A DNA stretch of 64,000 bases from Polaribacter sp. BAL334 (GTDB lineage: Bacteria > Bacteroidota > Bacteroidia > Flavobacteriales > Flavobacteriaceae): contig NZ_JADWOV010000258.1 in NCBI RefSeq assembly GCF_015767435.1, positions 1-64,000 on the forward strand, in the 5' to 3' direction. Numbering within the stretch: the stretch's first letter is position 1; the number at the start of each line of letters is the position of its first letter. Below the pieces are notes generated by a model. It saw nothing but the letters and a program-made list of their open reading frames with translations, was not told the origin of the DNA and searched no databases. The position numbers and the translations under genes are program-made. Positions 35,524 to 44,437 of this stretch are shown here, piece by piece.

Positions 35524-37209
35524 ATGTCTGAAGAGAAAAAATCGCTCAATTTTTTAGAGCAAATCATTGAAGAAGATTTAGCAAACGGAATGCCTAAAGA
35601 AAACTTGCGTTTTCGTTTTCCACCAGAACCAAATGGCTATTTACATATTGGCCATACCAAAGCCATTGGAATTAGTTTTGGCTTGGGTATCAAATACAAT
35701 GCGCCTGTAAACTTGCGTTTTGACGATACTAATCCTGCAAAAGAAGAGCAAGAATATGTTGATGCGATCAAAAATGACATTTCATGGTTGGGGTATACTT
35801 GGGCAAATGAATGTTATTCTTCAGATTATTTTCAAGAATTGTATGATTGGGCTGTTTTATTGATTAAAGATGGAAAAGCTTATGTGGATTCTCAAACTTC
35901 AGAGGAAATGCGAATCCAAAAAGGAACTCCAACAGAAGCTGGAACAAATAGTCCTTATAGAAATCGTTCAGTGGAAGAAAACTTGACCTTATTTCAAGAT
36001 ATGAAAGACGGAAAGTTTAAAGAAGGCGAACATGTTTTGCGTGCAAAAATCGATATGAGTTCGCCAAATATGTTGATGCGTGACCCATTAATGTATCGAA
36101 TTTTACACAAAGCACATCATAGAACAGGAAATCAATGGTGCATTTATCCAATGTATGATTGGGCTCATGGCGAAAGTGATTATGTGGAGCAAATTTCACA
36201 TTCTTTGTGTTCATTAGAATTCAAACCTCATAGAGAATTGTATGATTGGTTCAAAGACAATGTGCATGGTTACAGTGCTGATGCCTATCCTTTGATTCCA
36301 AAACAACGAGAATTTTCGCGTTTAAATTTGAGTTATACCATTATGAGCAAACGAAAATTGCTGAAATTGGTTGAAGAAAATATCGTTTCAGGTTGGGATG
36401 ATCCAAGAATGCCAACGATTTCTGGTTTGCGCAGACGTGGTTATACACCTGCCTCTATCAGAAGTTTTGTGGAAACTGTGGGTGTTTCAAAACGTGAAAA
36501 TGTGATTGATGTGGCGCTTTTAGAGTTTAAAATTCGTGAAGATTTAAACAAAACTGCCAACAGAGTCATGGCTGTTTTAGACCCAGTAAAAGTGGTCATC
36601 ACCAATTATCCTGAAGGAAAAGAGGAAATTTTACAAGCTGAAAACAACCAAGAAGACGAAACTGCAGGTTTCAGAGAACTGCCTTTTTCAAGAGAAATTT
36701 TTATTGAAAAAGAAGATTTTCAAGAAGAAGCCAATAAGAAGTTTTTCCGATTGAAATTGGGAAACGAAGTTCGATTGAAAAACGCCTACATCATCAAAGC
36801 TGAGAGTTGCACCAAAGATGAAAACGGAAATGTGATTGAAATTCAATGTACTTATGACGCACTCAGTAAATCAGGGAGTGGTACTGAAGAAAGTTTGCGA
36901 AAAGTGAAAGGAACATTGCATTGGGTTTCTGTAAAACATGCTGTAAAAGCAGAAGTGAGAGCGTATGATCGTTTGTTTTTAGATGAAGCTCCTGATGCAC
37001 ATAAAGACAAAGATTTCATGGAGTTTTTAAATCCAAATTCTTTAGAAATTATTGATGCTTTTGTAGAGCCAAGTTTGCAAACTGCCAAGATTGGCGAGCG
37101 TTTTCAGTTTCAACGTTTGGGCTATTTTTGTGTGGATAATGACACGACTGCAAGCAAATTAGTATTCAACAAAACTGTTGGATTGCGTGATTCTTGGGGT
37201 GGGAATTAG
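35524..37209 (+). CDS. glnS: Glutaminyl-tRNA synthetase
   Basis: A 561-residue class I aminoacyl-tRNA synthetase. The HIGH motif is in PPEPNGYLHIGHTKA, the KMSKS-type motif is TIMSKRKL, and the GlnRS-specific RFDDTNPAKE, YPMYDWAHGESDYVEQISHSLCSLEF and WDDPRMPT segments are all present; the C-terminal anticodon-binding beta barrels end GYFCVDNDT ... GLRDSW. It charges tRNA-Gln directly. ATG 35524 is chosen from the family start and the promoter box at 35492. The gene is complete. Confidence 0.97.
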   Translation: MSEEKKSLNFLEQIIEEDLANGMPKENLRFRFPPEPNGYLHIGHTKAIGISFGLGIKYNAPVNLRFDDTNPAKEEQEYVDAIKNDISWLGYTWANECYSSDYFQELYDWAVLLIKDGKAYVDSQTSEEMRIQKGTPTEAGTNSPYRNRSVEENLTLFQDMKDGKFKEGEHVLRAKIDMSSPNMLMRDPLMYRILHKAHHRTGNQWCIYPMYDWAHGESDYVEQISHSLCSLEFKPHRELYDWFKDNVHGYSADAYPLIPKQREFSRLNLSYTIMSKRKLLKLVEENIVSGWDDPRMPTISGLRRRGYTPASIRSFVETVGVSKRENVIDVALLEFKIREDLNKTANRVMAVLDPVKVVITNYPEGKEEILQAENNQEDETAGFRELPFSREIFIEKEDFQEEANKKFFRLKLGNEVRLKNAYIIKAESCTKDENGNVIEIQCTYDALSKSGSGTEESLRKVKGTLHWVSVKHAVKAEVRAYDRLFLDEAPDAHKDKDFMEFLNPNSLEIIDAFVEPSLQTAKIGERFQFQRLGYFCVDNDTTASKLVFNKTVGLRDSWGGN

Positions 37210-37213
37210 GGTT

Positions 37214-37241
37214 GGTTTTTGGTTTTTGGTTTTTGGTTTTT
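37214..37241. repeat. Short tandem repeat, four GGTTTTT units
   Basis: Four exact 7-bp units directly after the glnS stop codon. Such runs are prone to slippage; no function is evident. Confidence 0.8.
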
Positions 37242-37470
37242 GAAAATAAGAAATTAGAACCAAGAGACAAGAAAAAAGAGGACTAAATTGTGCCTTTTTT
37301 TTTGTTTTTTACAACTTAAATTGCTTACTTTTACAATTATATATGCTGTGTATATCTTATTAAACAGCAAACAATAAAGTCTATTTATTGTAATATTTCC
37401 TAAAAAATTAACTAGTACTTTTTAAAAAATTATGTAGATTATACTGAAAAATAATCTACATAATTTTTAA

Positions 37471-37572
37471 TTTACATACGTATGCGTTTCTATTCGTTTA
37501 CGTATACGTTGAACTTTACATACGTATGTGTTTTTATTTACATACGTATACGATTTTTTTATATACCTATGT
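37471..37572. repeat. Array of five palindromic 16-mers at about 22-bp period (TTTACATACGTATGYG)
   Basis: Units begin at 37471, 37493, 37515, 37537 and about 37557. Each contains or approximates the palindrome ACATACGTATGT: units 1, 3 and 4 are near identical (TTTACATACGTATGCG, TTTACATACGTATGTG, TTTACATACGTATACG), units 2 and 5 are degenerate. The first three steps are exactly 22 bp, about two helical turns, so bound dimers would line up on one DNA face. It stands about 120 bp upstream of the frameshifted HEPN-type gene and could be its operator array; an iteron-like replication element is another reading. Confidence 0.75.
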
Positions 37573-37693
37573 GTTTTTTAATTTAAAAGAAACTCTTTGC
37601 TATAAAATATTAATTACTTTAGTGGGGAATTAAATTAGGTAAGTATCAGAAAAAGTTATAAAAGTTGCTTATTAATTAACCTGATAAATTTAA

Positions 37694-38307
37694 ATGCCAA
37701 ATAAAAAAGAACTTAAGGATAATATTTGGGCAATATGGAAGATTTCTATACTTGCAAAAAAGTGCTTGATATATTCCTATTATATGCACAAACCAGACAC
37801 AGAAGAAGAATTGAATTTTTTAAATAATTCTGGAGAATTTATATTTAACGACATATATTATGGAGAAATAGTGTAATAGAGTTATCCAAACTGTTTAGTA
37901 ATCCTTCTAGAAATAATAAGTTCAACTTAATCCATTTTTTAAAAAAGTTAAAGAAAGATCAATATTTTGGTGGTTTTAATATTAATCAAATCAAAATTAA
38001 AGAGTGGGAAAATCAAATACTAGAAAATAAAGATACAATAGATTTAATACTGCAATTAAGAGATGAAGTTTATGCCCATACAGATAATAAAACAATCACT
38101 AACAATATAGATACTCCTACCTTTGAACAAACAGAAAAACTATTAATGATTGTAGAAAATATAGTTAAGGAAATTTATTTTACTGTTTTTAATAGTCATG
38201 CTGAAATTGAAAATCGTCATATCTTTAAAAAACCTTCTGGAATAATCAAAATTTTAGCATCTGAAAAAAGAGAAAGAATTGATAGGTTAAATAAGTTTAA
38301 AACTTAA
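37694..38307 (+). pseudogene. Frameshifted HEPN/AbiU2-like protein gene
   Basis: Two frames together encode about 204 residues of one protein. The first (37694-37876) starts PNKKELKDNIWAIWKISI and runs to FIFNDIYYGEIV; after a -1 shift near 37850-37877 the second continues WRNSVIELSKLFSNP to a stop at 38305-38307. The joined protein resembles AbiU2-type HEPN proteins: WRNSVIELSKLFS, HFLKKLKKDQ, and LRDEVYAHTD, which provides the R-x5-H ribonuclease signature of HEPN domains (Arg codon 38059, His codon 38077). Such proteins occur in abortive infection or toxin systems. The shift may be a true mutation, a sequencing error or, less likely, programmed frameshifting. Confidence 0.65.
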
Positions 38308-38330
38308 AAAATATTTAAAACCAAAATTAT

Positions 38331-39413
38331 ATGAAAAAATCAAAAGACATTATCGTGACAACAACTTCCTCATTAGAAGGAATGAATATTGTAAAACACT
38401 TAAAACCAATTTCTGCTCATATCGTAATTGGAACGAATATTTTTAGTGATTTTTTAGGTGGTTTAACAGATGTCTTTGGTGGAAAATCAAATTCTTATCA
38501 AAAGAAATTGAAAGAAATTTATGAAGACGCAATCAAAGAAATAAAATTTGCTTGCAATGAAGTAGGAGGAAATTGTGTTTTAGGATTAAAAATAGATATT
38601 GATGAAATTTCAGGAAAAGGAAAGTCAATGTTTATGATAACTGCAATTGGAACAGCTGTAATTGTTGAATCAGACAAAAAAGATGAAGATATTTATCAAA
38701 AAATAAATGAACATGTTTCTGTAGATGAACTCAATGAATTGAGAACAAAAAAGTCAATTATTTATAAAGCTGAAAACTCTAATTTAGAATTAACAGCTGA
38801 AATATGGAGTTTTATTACTAATAATAGAATGGTTGAAATGCTCCCTTTTTTAATGAAAAAAGTAGCCTATGCAGGAGCTAATTATGGAAATTCTCATATT
38901 GATGATTTTAGTGAAAAATTAAAAATATTTATTGAAAATTTACCTGAAAGTCAAAAGAAAAAATATTTATACGATTCGCTGAAAAATAATAAAAATGAAA
39001 ATTCAAATAAAATTATTTTAGATATAATAAAAAGTTTATACCTTCTTGATGTATCAGAAACAATTGGACTTTTGGAAAACGAAAAGCTATCTGTTAAAAA
39101 ATTAGGATTACTTATTTCAACATATGATCAACTCAATTATTCACAAAATGATATTGACAACTTGCAATTACTTAAAAAAACAATTGAAATAACTTTTACA
39201 GAACGAGGAGAAAGAACCACAAAAAAACAAATGCTTTCCAGTAAAGAAAAGGAAGTTTGGGTTTGTGAATGTTCGAAAGTTAATAACTCAGAAAATGAAT
39301 ATTGTGAAAGTTGTTTGAAAGATATTTTTGGGTTTGAAAAAATTGATTTACGACCAGAAAAAGTAATAAGTCATTTAGGTGATAAAATAAATCTTATCAG
39401 GGAATTGATTTAG
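38331..39413 (+). CDS. YbjQ-domain protein with C-terminal zinc ribbon
   Basis: A 360-residue cytoplasmic protein. Residues 5 to about 115 match the YbjQ/UPF0145 domain (VTTTSSLEGMNIVKHL, ISAHIVIGTNIFSDFLGGLTDVFGG, GGNCVLGLKIDIDE, SMFMITAIGTAVIVE), a pentameric beta-barrel fold of unclear role. The middle 170 residues are mostly helical without family match. Near the end is a zinc-finger of RanBP2/zinc-ribbon type (VWVCECSKVNNSENEYCESC). The gene begins 23 bp after the HEPN-like frame and probably shares its transcript. It belongs to an accessory insert between glnS and the DUF5916 gene; its partnership with the HEPN-like protein is inferred from spacing only. Confidence 0.7.
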   Translation: MKKSKDIIVTTTSSLEGMNIVKHLKPISAHIVIGTNIFSDFLGGLTDVFGGKSNSYQKKLKEIYEDAIKEIKFACNEVGGNCVLGLKIDIDEISGKGKSMFMITAIGTAVIVESDKKDEDIYQKINEHVSVDELNELRTKKSIIYKAENSNLELTAEIWSFITNNRMVEMLPFLMKKVAYAGANYGNSHIDDFSEKLKIFIENLPESQKKKYLYDSLKNNKNENSNKIILDIIKSLYLLDVSETIGLLENEKLSVKKLGLLISTYDQLNYSQNDIDNLQLLKKTIEITFTERGERTTKKQMLSSKEKEVWVCECSKVNNSENEYCESCLKDIFGFEKIDLRPEKVISHLGDKINLIRELI

Positions 39414-39527
39414 AAATATTTTAAGGGAAAATTTAAAAGAGAAAAATGAAATTATTTGGATTCTAAATAGAGTTTAGAGTAATTCCATTCCACTTTTCCA
39501 AACATTAAACCCTCAAATCTCAAAACC

Positions 39528-42152
39528 CTACCTCACAAAACGGTAGGTAACTTTTAATAAAAAAGTGTTTTCTTTTCGCTGACTAAAAACTTGGTTGCTG
39601 AGTGAAGTTGATAAACTTGCATCTGGATTTTCGTTTCCAACAACTCCTTGAGCCCACACTAAAAAGATTTCAGACCCAGGAATGTATTCCCATCTTGCAA
39701 CTAAATTTGAGCGGAACTGTGCGAAAGAAAAATCAGGTTTATTAAACTGATAATCAATCGTATTATCACTATTCTCATCAATAGTATAAACGTTTGCTCT
39801 AGTTGAAATTTGATTGGTATCATAAATCGTTACACGATCTGTAAAACGATCAGCTGCTGCAGTATTCACAAATTTAAACTCTGAATAACGTCCTCTTGAA
39901 ATAAATGGTTGACCATAAAACTGAATAGACATATTAGGATTTATACTATACGTAAAACGAAGGGTAGTAGAAAATTCATCGTTATTGATGTTTCCTAAAA
40001 TATATCTTTTATCATTTCCAAAATCAAGGCTTGTAACGTATTGCGCGCGGTCCTGTGTCAATTCTAATTGATTTTCCAAAGAAATATTTAATGCATCTGT
40101 AGGTTGGTAATTGAATCCTATTGAATATCGTTGTCTTTTAAACACATTTTCATCAGCATCAACAAATGTAAACCCCATGCTATAGCTAAATATTTTACTT
40201 CTATCAGAACCAAAAGAACCAAATACATACCTGTTGTTTGCTGTTCTCCATCTTGGACCACCTCTTAAAAATGCGTTAGAATAGGAACGAAAACTTGTTC
40301 CTAAACCAAGATTGGTGGTTGCGTTATTGGCCCAATTAATATTTCCTTCTCCTTCAAAACGAATTCTGTTTAGATTTTTTTGAAAGTCATATTCTGTAAC
40401 TTGTGAGGCTTCTATTGATGCATTCCTATACGTTTTTGTAGGAACTTGCCATAAATATCTCAAATTTGCAAACTGAATCATTTGATCCGTATTTCTTAAA
40501 AATCCAACATCATTTAGTTCTAATTCAGGCGAACGCCAAATAAATCCACCATTATAACGCCAATTTCCTCCTCCAGCCTTCCCCAATTCAATTCTCCCTC
40601 CTGTTCCTGTTAATGATGTTCTTGTTGGATCAACATTTACGTGAGTTGCATCTGTTCTTTGAAATAAACGTGTTATAGAACGTTGTGTATTTTCAATCGC
40701 TTCAGCACTTCCTAAAACGTGACTCATAATGACATTACCATCTAAAAAATACTCTCTATTTTTCCAATTGTGCTGAAAATCGATTCCTCCTGAATAAGCA
40801 GCCTTGTGCAATTCGTTAAAATTACCATTCAAATTACGATTTGTAGCTGTAAAAATTCCTCCAATAAATGAGTTTCTCTCGTTAAAATCTTTTTGAGCTC
40901 TACCTACAAAATAATTGGTTAAAGGCTCAACAATTTCTTGTCTAGTGTTGCCATTTGTTTGTTTAATTTCGGCAAATTCATTGGCTGTTACACTTTCTAA
41001 AATACCAATTGACCAACCATTTTTTGTTTTTCCCGAAAACTTTGCAGCTCCTAAAATAGCCGAATTTAAAGGCTCATCTGCAAATTCACCAGAAGATAAA
41101 TTAGCACTTCTATGCGGATTTCTTCCAATTCGTCTGCTATAAAAGAGGTTGTCACTCCCATTGGCAAACTGAAAATCAAAAATGTTTTTATTTTCTACAA
41201 AAAAAGGTCTTTGTTCTCTAAAAAATAATTGAAAACCATCCAAAGCAATGGCTCCAGGATCTGCTTCAACTTGTCCAAAATCAGGATTGATTGTCAAATC
41301 GAGTGTTAAATCATTGGTGACACCAATTTTAGCATCCAAACCAATATTGGCTTTAAAATCGCTTCCATCTCTGTAAGGATTGTTTCCTTCTTTTGGATAC
41401 GAATCATATTGCAATAATGTAAAAGGCTGAATTTCAAGTTGTTTTTGAGAAGGCAGATCTATTAAACCATGCAACTCACCTGCTTCACTAATAAAACCTG
41501 CTTGATCATTTGGAATTCGTTGCCATAAAGAACGTTCGTTTAATCTGAAAATATTTCTGTTAATATTAAATCCCCAAACTTGTTCTTTTGATTTTCCAAA
41601 ACGCAATTGGCTAAAAGGAATTTTCATTTCTGCAGTCCAGCCTTTATCATCAACCTTAGCATCTGTATACCAAACTGGATTCCAACTTTCATCCCAACTT
41701 TGTCCATTTTGCGTCGCAATTTCCTCGCCTTTAACTCCAGCAGCAGTTGTTGTAAAAACAAAAGCGGTTCGTTTGTCGTGATAACTATCAATAATTACAT
41801 TGACTCTATCACCTGCAAAACCATCACGCCTACTTAATCTTTTTTGAATTAAATCTGGTTCATCATCTAACGCTTTAATTGCGATATATAAATATTTTGA
41901 GTCATAAATAACTTTAAATAAGGTTTGATATGTTGGAGGCGTTCCTTCATCTGGTTCTTTTTCAGTAAATTCTGATGACCATTCCACTACATTCCATGCT
42001 TCATCAGTAACATCACCATCAATGATGGGTGTTTTTGTGAGTTTTTTTGTAGTGTAAACTCTCTTTGGAATTTTATTCGTTAAAACTTCTTGTGAAAAAG
42101 AAACTGTTGAACAAAAAAGAAACACTAGAAGGTAGTTAAAGACAAATTTCAT
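39528..42152 (-). CDS. DUF5916 outer-membrane protein with CBM9-like N-terminal domain
   Basis: An 874-residue exported protein. I take ATG 42152, which opens a proper signal peptide (KFVFNYLLVFLFCSTVSFSQ). Residues about 30-215 are a carbohydrate-binding-family-9-like domain (PIIDGDVTDEAWNVVEWSSEF, KYLYIAIKALDDEPDLI, FAGDRVNVIIDSYHDKRTAF, GWTAEMKIPFSQLRF). The rest is DUF5916, an outer-membrane barrel type (FGQVEADPGAIALDGFQLFFREQRPFFVE, FYSRRIGRNP) ending in KVTYRFVR with a C-terminal strand. Proteins like this are widespread in Bacteroidota; the role is not settled and may involve glycan or hydrolase handling at the outer membrane. Single gene, convergent with the YbjQ gene. Confidence 0.88.
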   Translation of the reverse strand: MKFVFNYLLVFLFCSTVSFSQEVLTNKIPKRVYTTKKLTKTPIIDGDVTDEAWNVVEWSSEFTEKEPDEGTPPTYQTLFKVIYDSKYLYIAIKALDDEPDLIQKRLSRRDGFAGDRVNVIIDSYHDKRTAFVFTTTAAGVKGEEIATQNGQSWDESWNPVWYTDAKVDDKGWTAEMKIPFSQLRFGKSKEQVWGFNINRNIFRLNERSLWQRIPNDQAGFISEAGELHGLIDLPSQKQLEIQPFTLLQYDSYPKEGNNPYRDGSDFKANIGLDAKIGVTNDLTLDLTINPDFGQVEADPGAIALDGFQLFFREQRPFFVENKNIFDFQFANGSDNLFYSRRIGRNPHRSANLSSGEFADEPLNSAILGAAKFSGKTKNGWSIGILESVTANEFAEIKQTNGNTRQEIVEPLTNYFVGRAQKDFNERNSFIGGIFTATNRNLNGNFNELHKAAYSGGIDFQHNWKNREYFLDGNVIMSHVLGSAEAIENTQRSITRLFQRTDATHVNVDPTRTSLTGTGGRIELGKAGGGNWRYNGGFIWRSPELELNDVGFLRNTDQMIQFANLRYLWQVPTKTYRNASIEASQVTEYDFQKNLNRIRFEGEGNINWANNATTNLGLGTSFRSYSNAFLRGGPRWRTANNRYVFGSFGSDRSKIFSYSMGFTFVDADENVFKRQRYSIGFNYQPTDALNISLENQLELTQDRAQYVTSLDFGNDKRYILGNINNDEFSTTLRFTYSINPNMSIQFYGQPFISRGRYSEFKFVNTAAADRFTDRVTIYDTNQISTRANVYTIDENSDNTIDYQFNKPDFSFAQFRSNLVARWEYIPGSEIFLVWAQGVVGNENPDASLSTSLSNQVFSQRKENTFLLKVTYRFVR

Positions 42153-42590
42153 TTTAAAATTTGATTGAATTAAAAAAGCTATAAAAAGCATTAAAATGAA
42201 TGGCAAAAATACCTTTCTATTTTCTTAACTATATGTTAATTTAAATGAAAATTAAAAGGTTTTTATTCGGAATAATTTACAAATCTCATAAAAATTATAT
42301 GAATTAAGAGTATTTTATTTTAAATATCTTAAAAAATAAGTTAACAATTTTGCAATAATCAAAAGCTTTTTATTTCAAAAATCTTAACAATTTTATGAAA
42401 AATTAAGAATACATTAAAGAAAATCAATATCGTTTTTCAAAGAACAAGTAGCCAATCGTTTTTCTTAAAATTAATCAATTATTTTTTATGTAAAGTACTA
42501 TTTGTCAATCAAATAAAAAGCAGTACATTTGCACTCCTTTTTTAAGGAAAAAAATAAATTATTAATTGAACAAAAACTAAAAGTGTAATT
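42153..42590. other. Divergent intergenic region between the DUF5916 gene and rplM
   Basis: Some 440 bp of very AT-rich DNA without a gene. It must hold the promoter of the DUF5916 gene on the minus side and holds the rplM promoter at 42502-42531 on the plus side, leaving a 59-nt rplM leader. I see no strong hairpin in that leader. Confidence 0.65.
42502..42531 (+). promoter_or_regulatory. Promoter of the rplM-rpsI operon
   Basis: TTG (42502-42504), 19 nt, TACATTTG (42524-42531): a complete Bacteroidota-type promoter, followed by a leader of about 55-60 nt before ATG 42591. The position before a strongly expressed ribosomal operon supports it. Confidence 0.85.
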
Positions 42591-43046
42591 ATGAACACAT
42601 TAAGTTACAAAACAGTATCAGCAAACAGCGCTACCGTTAACAAGGAGTGGGTTTTGGTTGATGCGGACGGTCAATCGTTGGGTCGTCTTGCTTCTAAAGT
42701 AGCAAAGCTAATTAGAGGTAAATATAAGCCAAATTTTACTCCTCACGTAGATTGTGGAGACAATGTGGTGGTTATCAACGCAGAAAAAATTAATTTAACA
42801 GGAAAAAAGTGGGCTGATAAAACCTACATTCACCACACTGGTTATCCTGGAGGACAAAGATCGTTAACTGCAACAGAAATGTTTGACAAAGATCCAACAA
42901 GATTGATTGAAAAAGCAGTGAAAGGTATGTTACCAAAAAACACATTAGGTGCAGCTTTGTTTAGAAACTTGTATGTATATGCAGGAACTGAACACAAACA
43001 AGCAGGTCAAACACCTAAAGCTATTAACCTTAACGATTACAAATAA
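42591..43046 (+). CDS. rplM: 50S ribosomal protein L13
   Basis: A 151-residue protein of the usual L13 length. It shows WVLVDADGQSLGRLASKVAKLIRGKYKPNFTPHVDCGD-type sequence near the start, KINLTGKKWADKTYIHHTGYPGG in the middle and KGMLPKNTLGAALFRNLYVYAGTEH near the end, all characteristic of L13, an early-assembly protein of the large subunit. Its stop overlaps the start of rpsI (TAATG), so the two are translationally coupled. Confidence 0.98.
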   Translation: MNTLSYKTVSANSATVNKEWVLVDADGQSLGRLASKVAKLIRGKYKPNFTPHVDCGDNVVVINAEKINLTGKKWADKTYIHHTGYPGGQRSLTATEMFDKDPTRLIEKAVKGMLPKNTLGAALFRNLYVYAGTEHKQAGQTPKAINLNDYK

Positions 43047-43432
43047 TGGAAACTGTACACAAGATAGGTAGAAGAAAAACAGCTGTAGCGCGTGTTTATC
43101 TTTCAGATGGTGATGGTACAATTACCATCAACAAAAGAGAATTTAAAAATTACTTTACAACTGCTTCTTTGCAATATAAAGTGCAACAGCCTTTAATGCT
43201 TACCGAAAATGTATCTTCTTACAATATCAAAGTAAGTGTTTATGGTGGTGGAGTTACTGGTCAAGCTGAAGCAATTCGTTTGGCAATTACAAGAGCTTTA
43301 GTAGCAATTGATGTTGAAAACAAAGCAGTTTTAAAACCAGAAGGCTTATTAACTCGTGATCCACGAATGGTAGAGCGTAAGAAATTTGGTCAGAAAAAAG
43401 CTCGTAAAAGATTCCAGTTCTCTAAACGTTAA
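43046..43432 (+). CDS. rpsI: 30S ribosomal protein S9
   Basis: A 128-residue protein with the S9 start KIGRRKTAVARVYLSDGDGTITINKR and the basic C-terminal tail RKKFGQKKARKRFQFSKR, whose last residues reach the P-site tRNA. The start overlaps the rplM stop by one base. A 199-bp gap with possible hairpins then separates it from rpsB. Confidence 0.98.
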   Translation: METVHKIGRRKTAVARVYLSDGDGTITINKREFKNYFTTASLQYKVQQPLMLTENVSSYNIKVSVYGGGVTGQAEAIRLAITRALVAIDVENKAVLKPEGLLTRDPRMVERKKFGQKKARKRFQFSKR

Positions 43433-43523
43433 TATTTTGGAGAAGAGAAACAAGAATAAAGAATCAGGACAACAAGTCTTTCCTCTTTTCTCATTGTTTT
43501 CTTTTCTTATTTATCGTTTTGAG

Positions 43524-43594
43524 ACTGTTATTAAAAAAACAAATAACGGTTTAGTATCTAAATATATAAGACTCGAAAAGACTACTTATATATT
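43524..43594 (+). promoter_or_regulatory. Structured leader before rpsB, two hairpins
   Basis: Two possible RNA hairpins in the 199-nt gap: ACTGTTATT (43524-43532) with AATAACGGT (43542-43550, one G-U pair), and AATATATAAG (43561-43570) with CTTATATATT (43585-43594) around a 14-nt loop. They stand 37 nt and more upstream of rpsB and might serve termination of rplM-rpsI, or autogenous control by S2. No database RNA family is claimed. Confidence 0.45.
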
Positions 43595-43631
43595 GATTTA
43601 AAAAAACAGAAAGTAAACACATTTATAAAAA

Positions 43632-44408
43632 ATGGCAAAAGTAAACATTCAAGAATTATTAGATAGTGGTGTACATTTTGGACACCTTACTAGAAAATGG
43701 AACCCAAACATGGCTCCATATATTTATACAGAAAGAAATGGTGTTCACATCATTGATTTGTATAAAACAGCTGCTAAAATAGAAGAAACTTCAGAAGCTT
43801 TGAAAAAAATCGCAAACTCTGGACGTAAAGTTTTATTCGTAGCTACCAAAAAACAAGCTAAAGACGTTGTTGCTGAAAAAGCAAAAGCTGTTGGGATGCC
43901 TTACATCACTGAAAGATGGCCAGGTGGAATGCTAACTAATTTTGTAACTATCAGAAAAGCTGTTAAAAAAATGGCTTCTATTGATAGAATGAAAACAGAT
44001 GGCTCTTTCGATGCTTTATCTAAAAGAGAAAAATTACAAATTAACCGTCAAAGAGAAAAATTAGAAAAAAACTTAGGTTCTATTGCTGATATGACTCGTT
44101 TGCCAGGAGCTATTTTTGTAGTTGACATCAAAAAAGAACACATCGCAATTGCTGAAGCTCAAAATTTGAACATTCCAATTTTTGCAATGGTTGATACAAA
44201 CTCTGACCCAAGATTGGTTGATTTTGTTATCCCTTCAAATGATGATGCTTCAAAATCTATTGACAAAGTATTGTCTTACATCACTAATGCAATCGCAGAA
44301 GGTTTATCAGACAGAAAAGCTGATAAAGATAAAGGCAAAGACGATCAAGAAGAAGAAGAAGTAGAAATCGTAACAAAAAAAGTTATCGAAATTTCTGACG
44401 AAGAGTAA
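43632..44408 (+). CDS. rpsB: 30S ribosomal protein S2
   Basis: A 258-residue S2 with family segments LLDSGVHFGHLTRKWNPNMAPYIY, FVATKKQAKDVV, YITERWPGGMLTNF, RLPGAIFVVDIKKEHIAIAEA and DTNSDPRLVDFVIPSNDDA. A strongly acidic C-terminal tail (EEEEVEIVTKK, ISDEE) extends beyond the conserved core, as is common in Bacteroidota. It lies 29 bp upstream of tsf, the classical rpsB-tsf pair. Confidence 0.98.
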   Translation: MAKVNIQELLDSGVHFGHLTRKWNPNMAPYIYTERNGVHIIDLYKTAAKIEETSEALKKIANSGRKVLFVATKKQAKDVVAEKAKAVGMPYITERWPGGMLTNFVTIRKAVKKMASIDRMKTDGSFDALSKREKLQINRQREKLEKNLGSIADMTRLPGAIFVVDIKKEHIAIAEAQNLNIPIFAMVDTNSDPRLVDFVIPSNDDASKSIDKVLSYITNAIAEGLSDRKADKDKGKDDQEEEEVEIVTKKVIEISDEE

Positions 44409-44437
44409 ATTTAATTTAATACTAAAAAAAATAGATC

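Larger units (their letters stand above)
37210..37693. other. Intergenic region after glnS with repeats
   Basis: Some 480 bp without a gene, at the left border of an accessory insert. It holds four tandem GGTTTTT units (37214-37241) and the 22-bp-period palindromic array at 37471-37572. The rest is featureless AT-rich DNA. Confidence 0.7.

Noticed and set aside
37471..37572. CRISPR array
   Set aside because: The period is 22 bp with palindromic units and only about 6 bp between them; there are no unique spacers and no cas genes in the window.
43386..43601. Open frame of 71 codons across the end of rpsI
   Set aside because: It starts within rpsI in another frame and covers the structured gap before rpsB; composition is not coding-like.
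44182..44364. Second open frame inside rpsB
   Set aside because: Shadow frame of a highly conserved gene.
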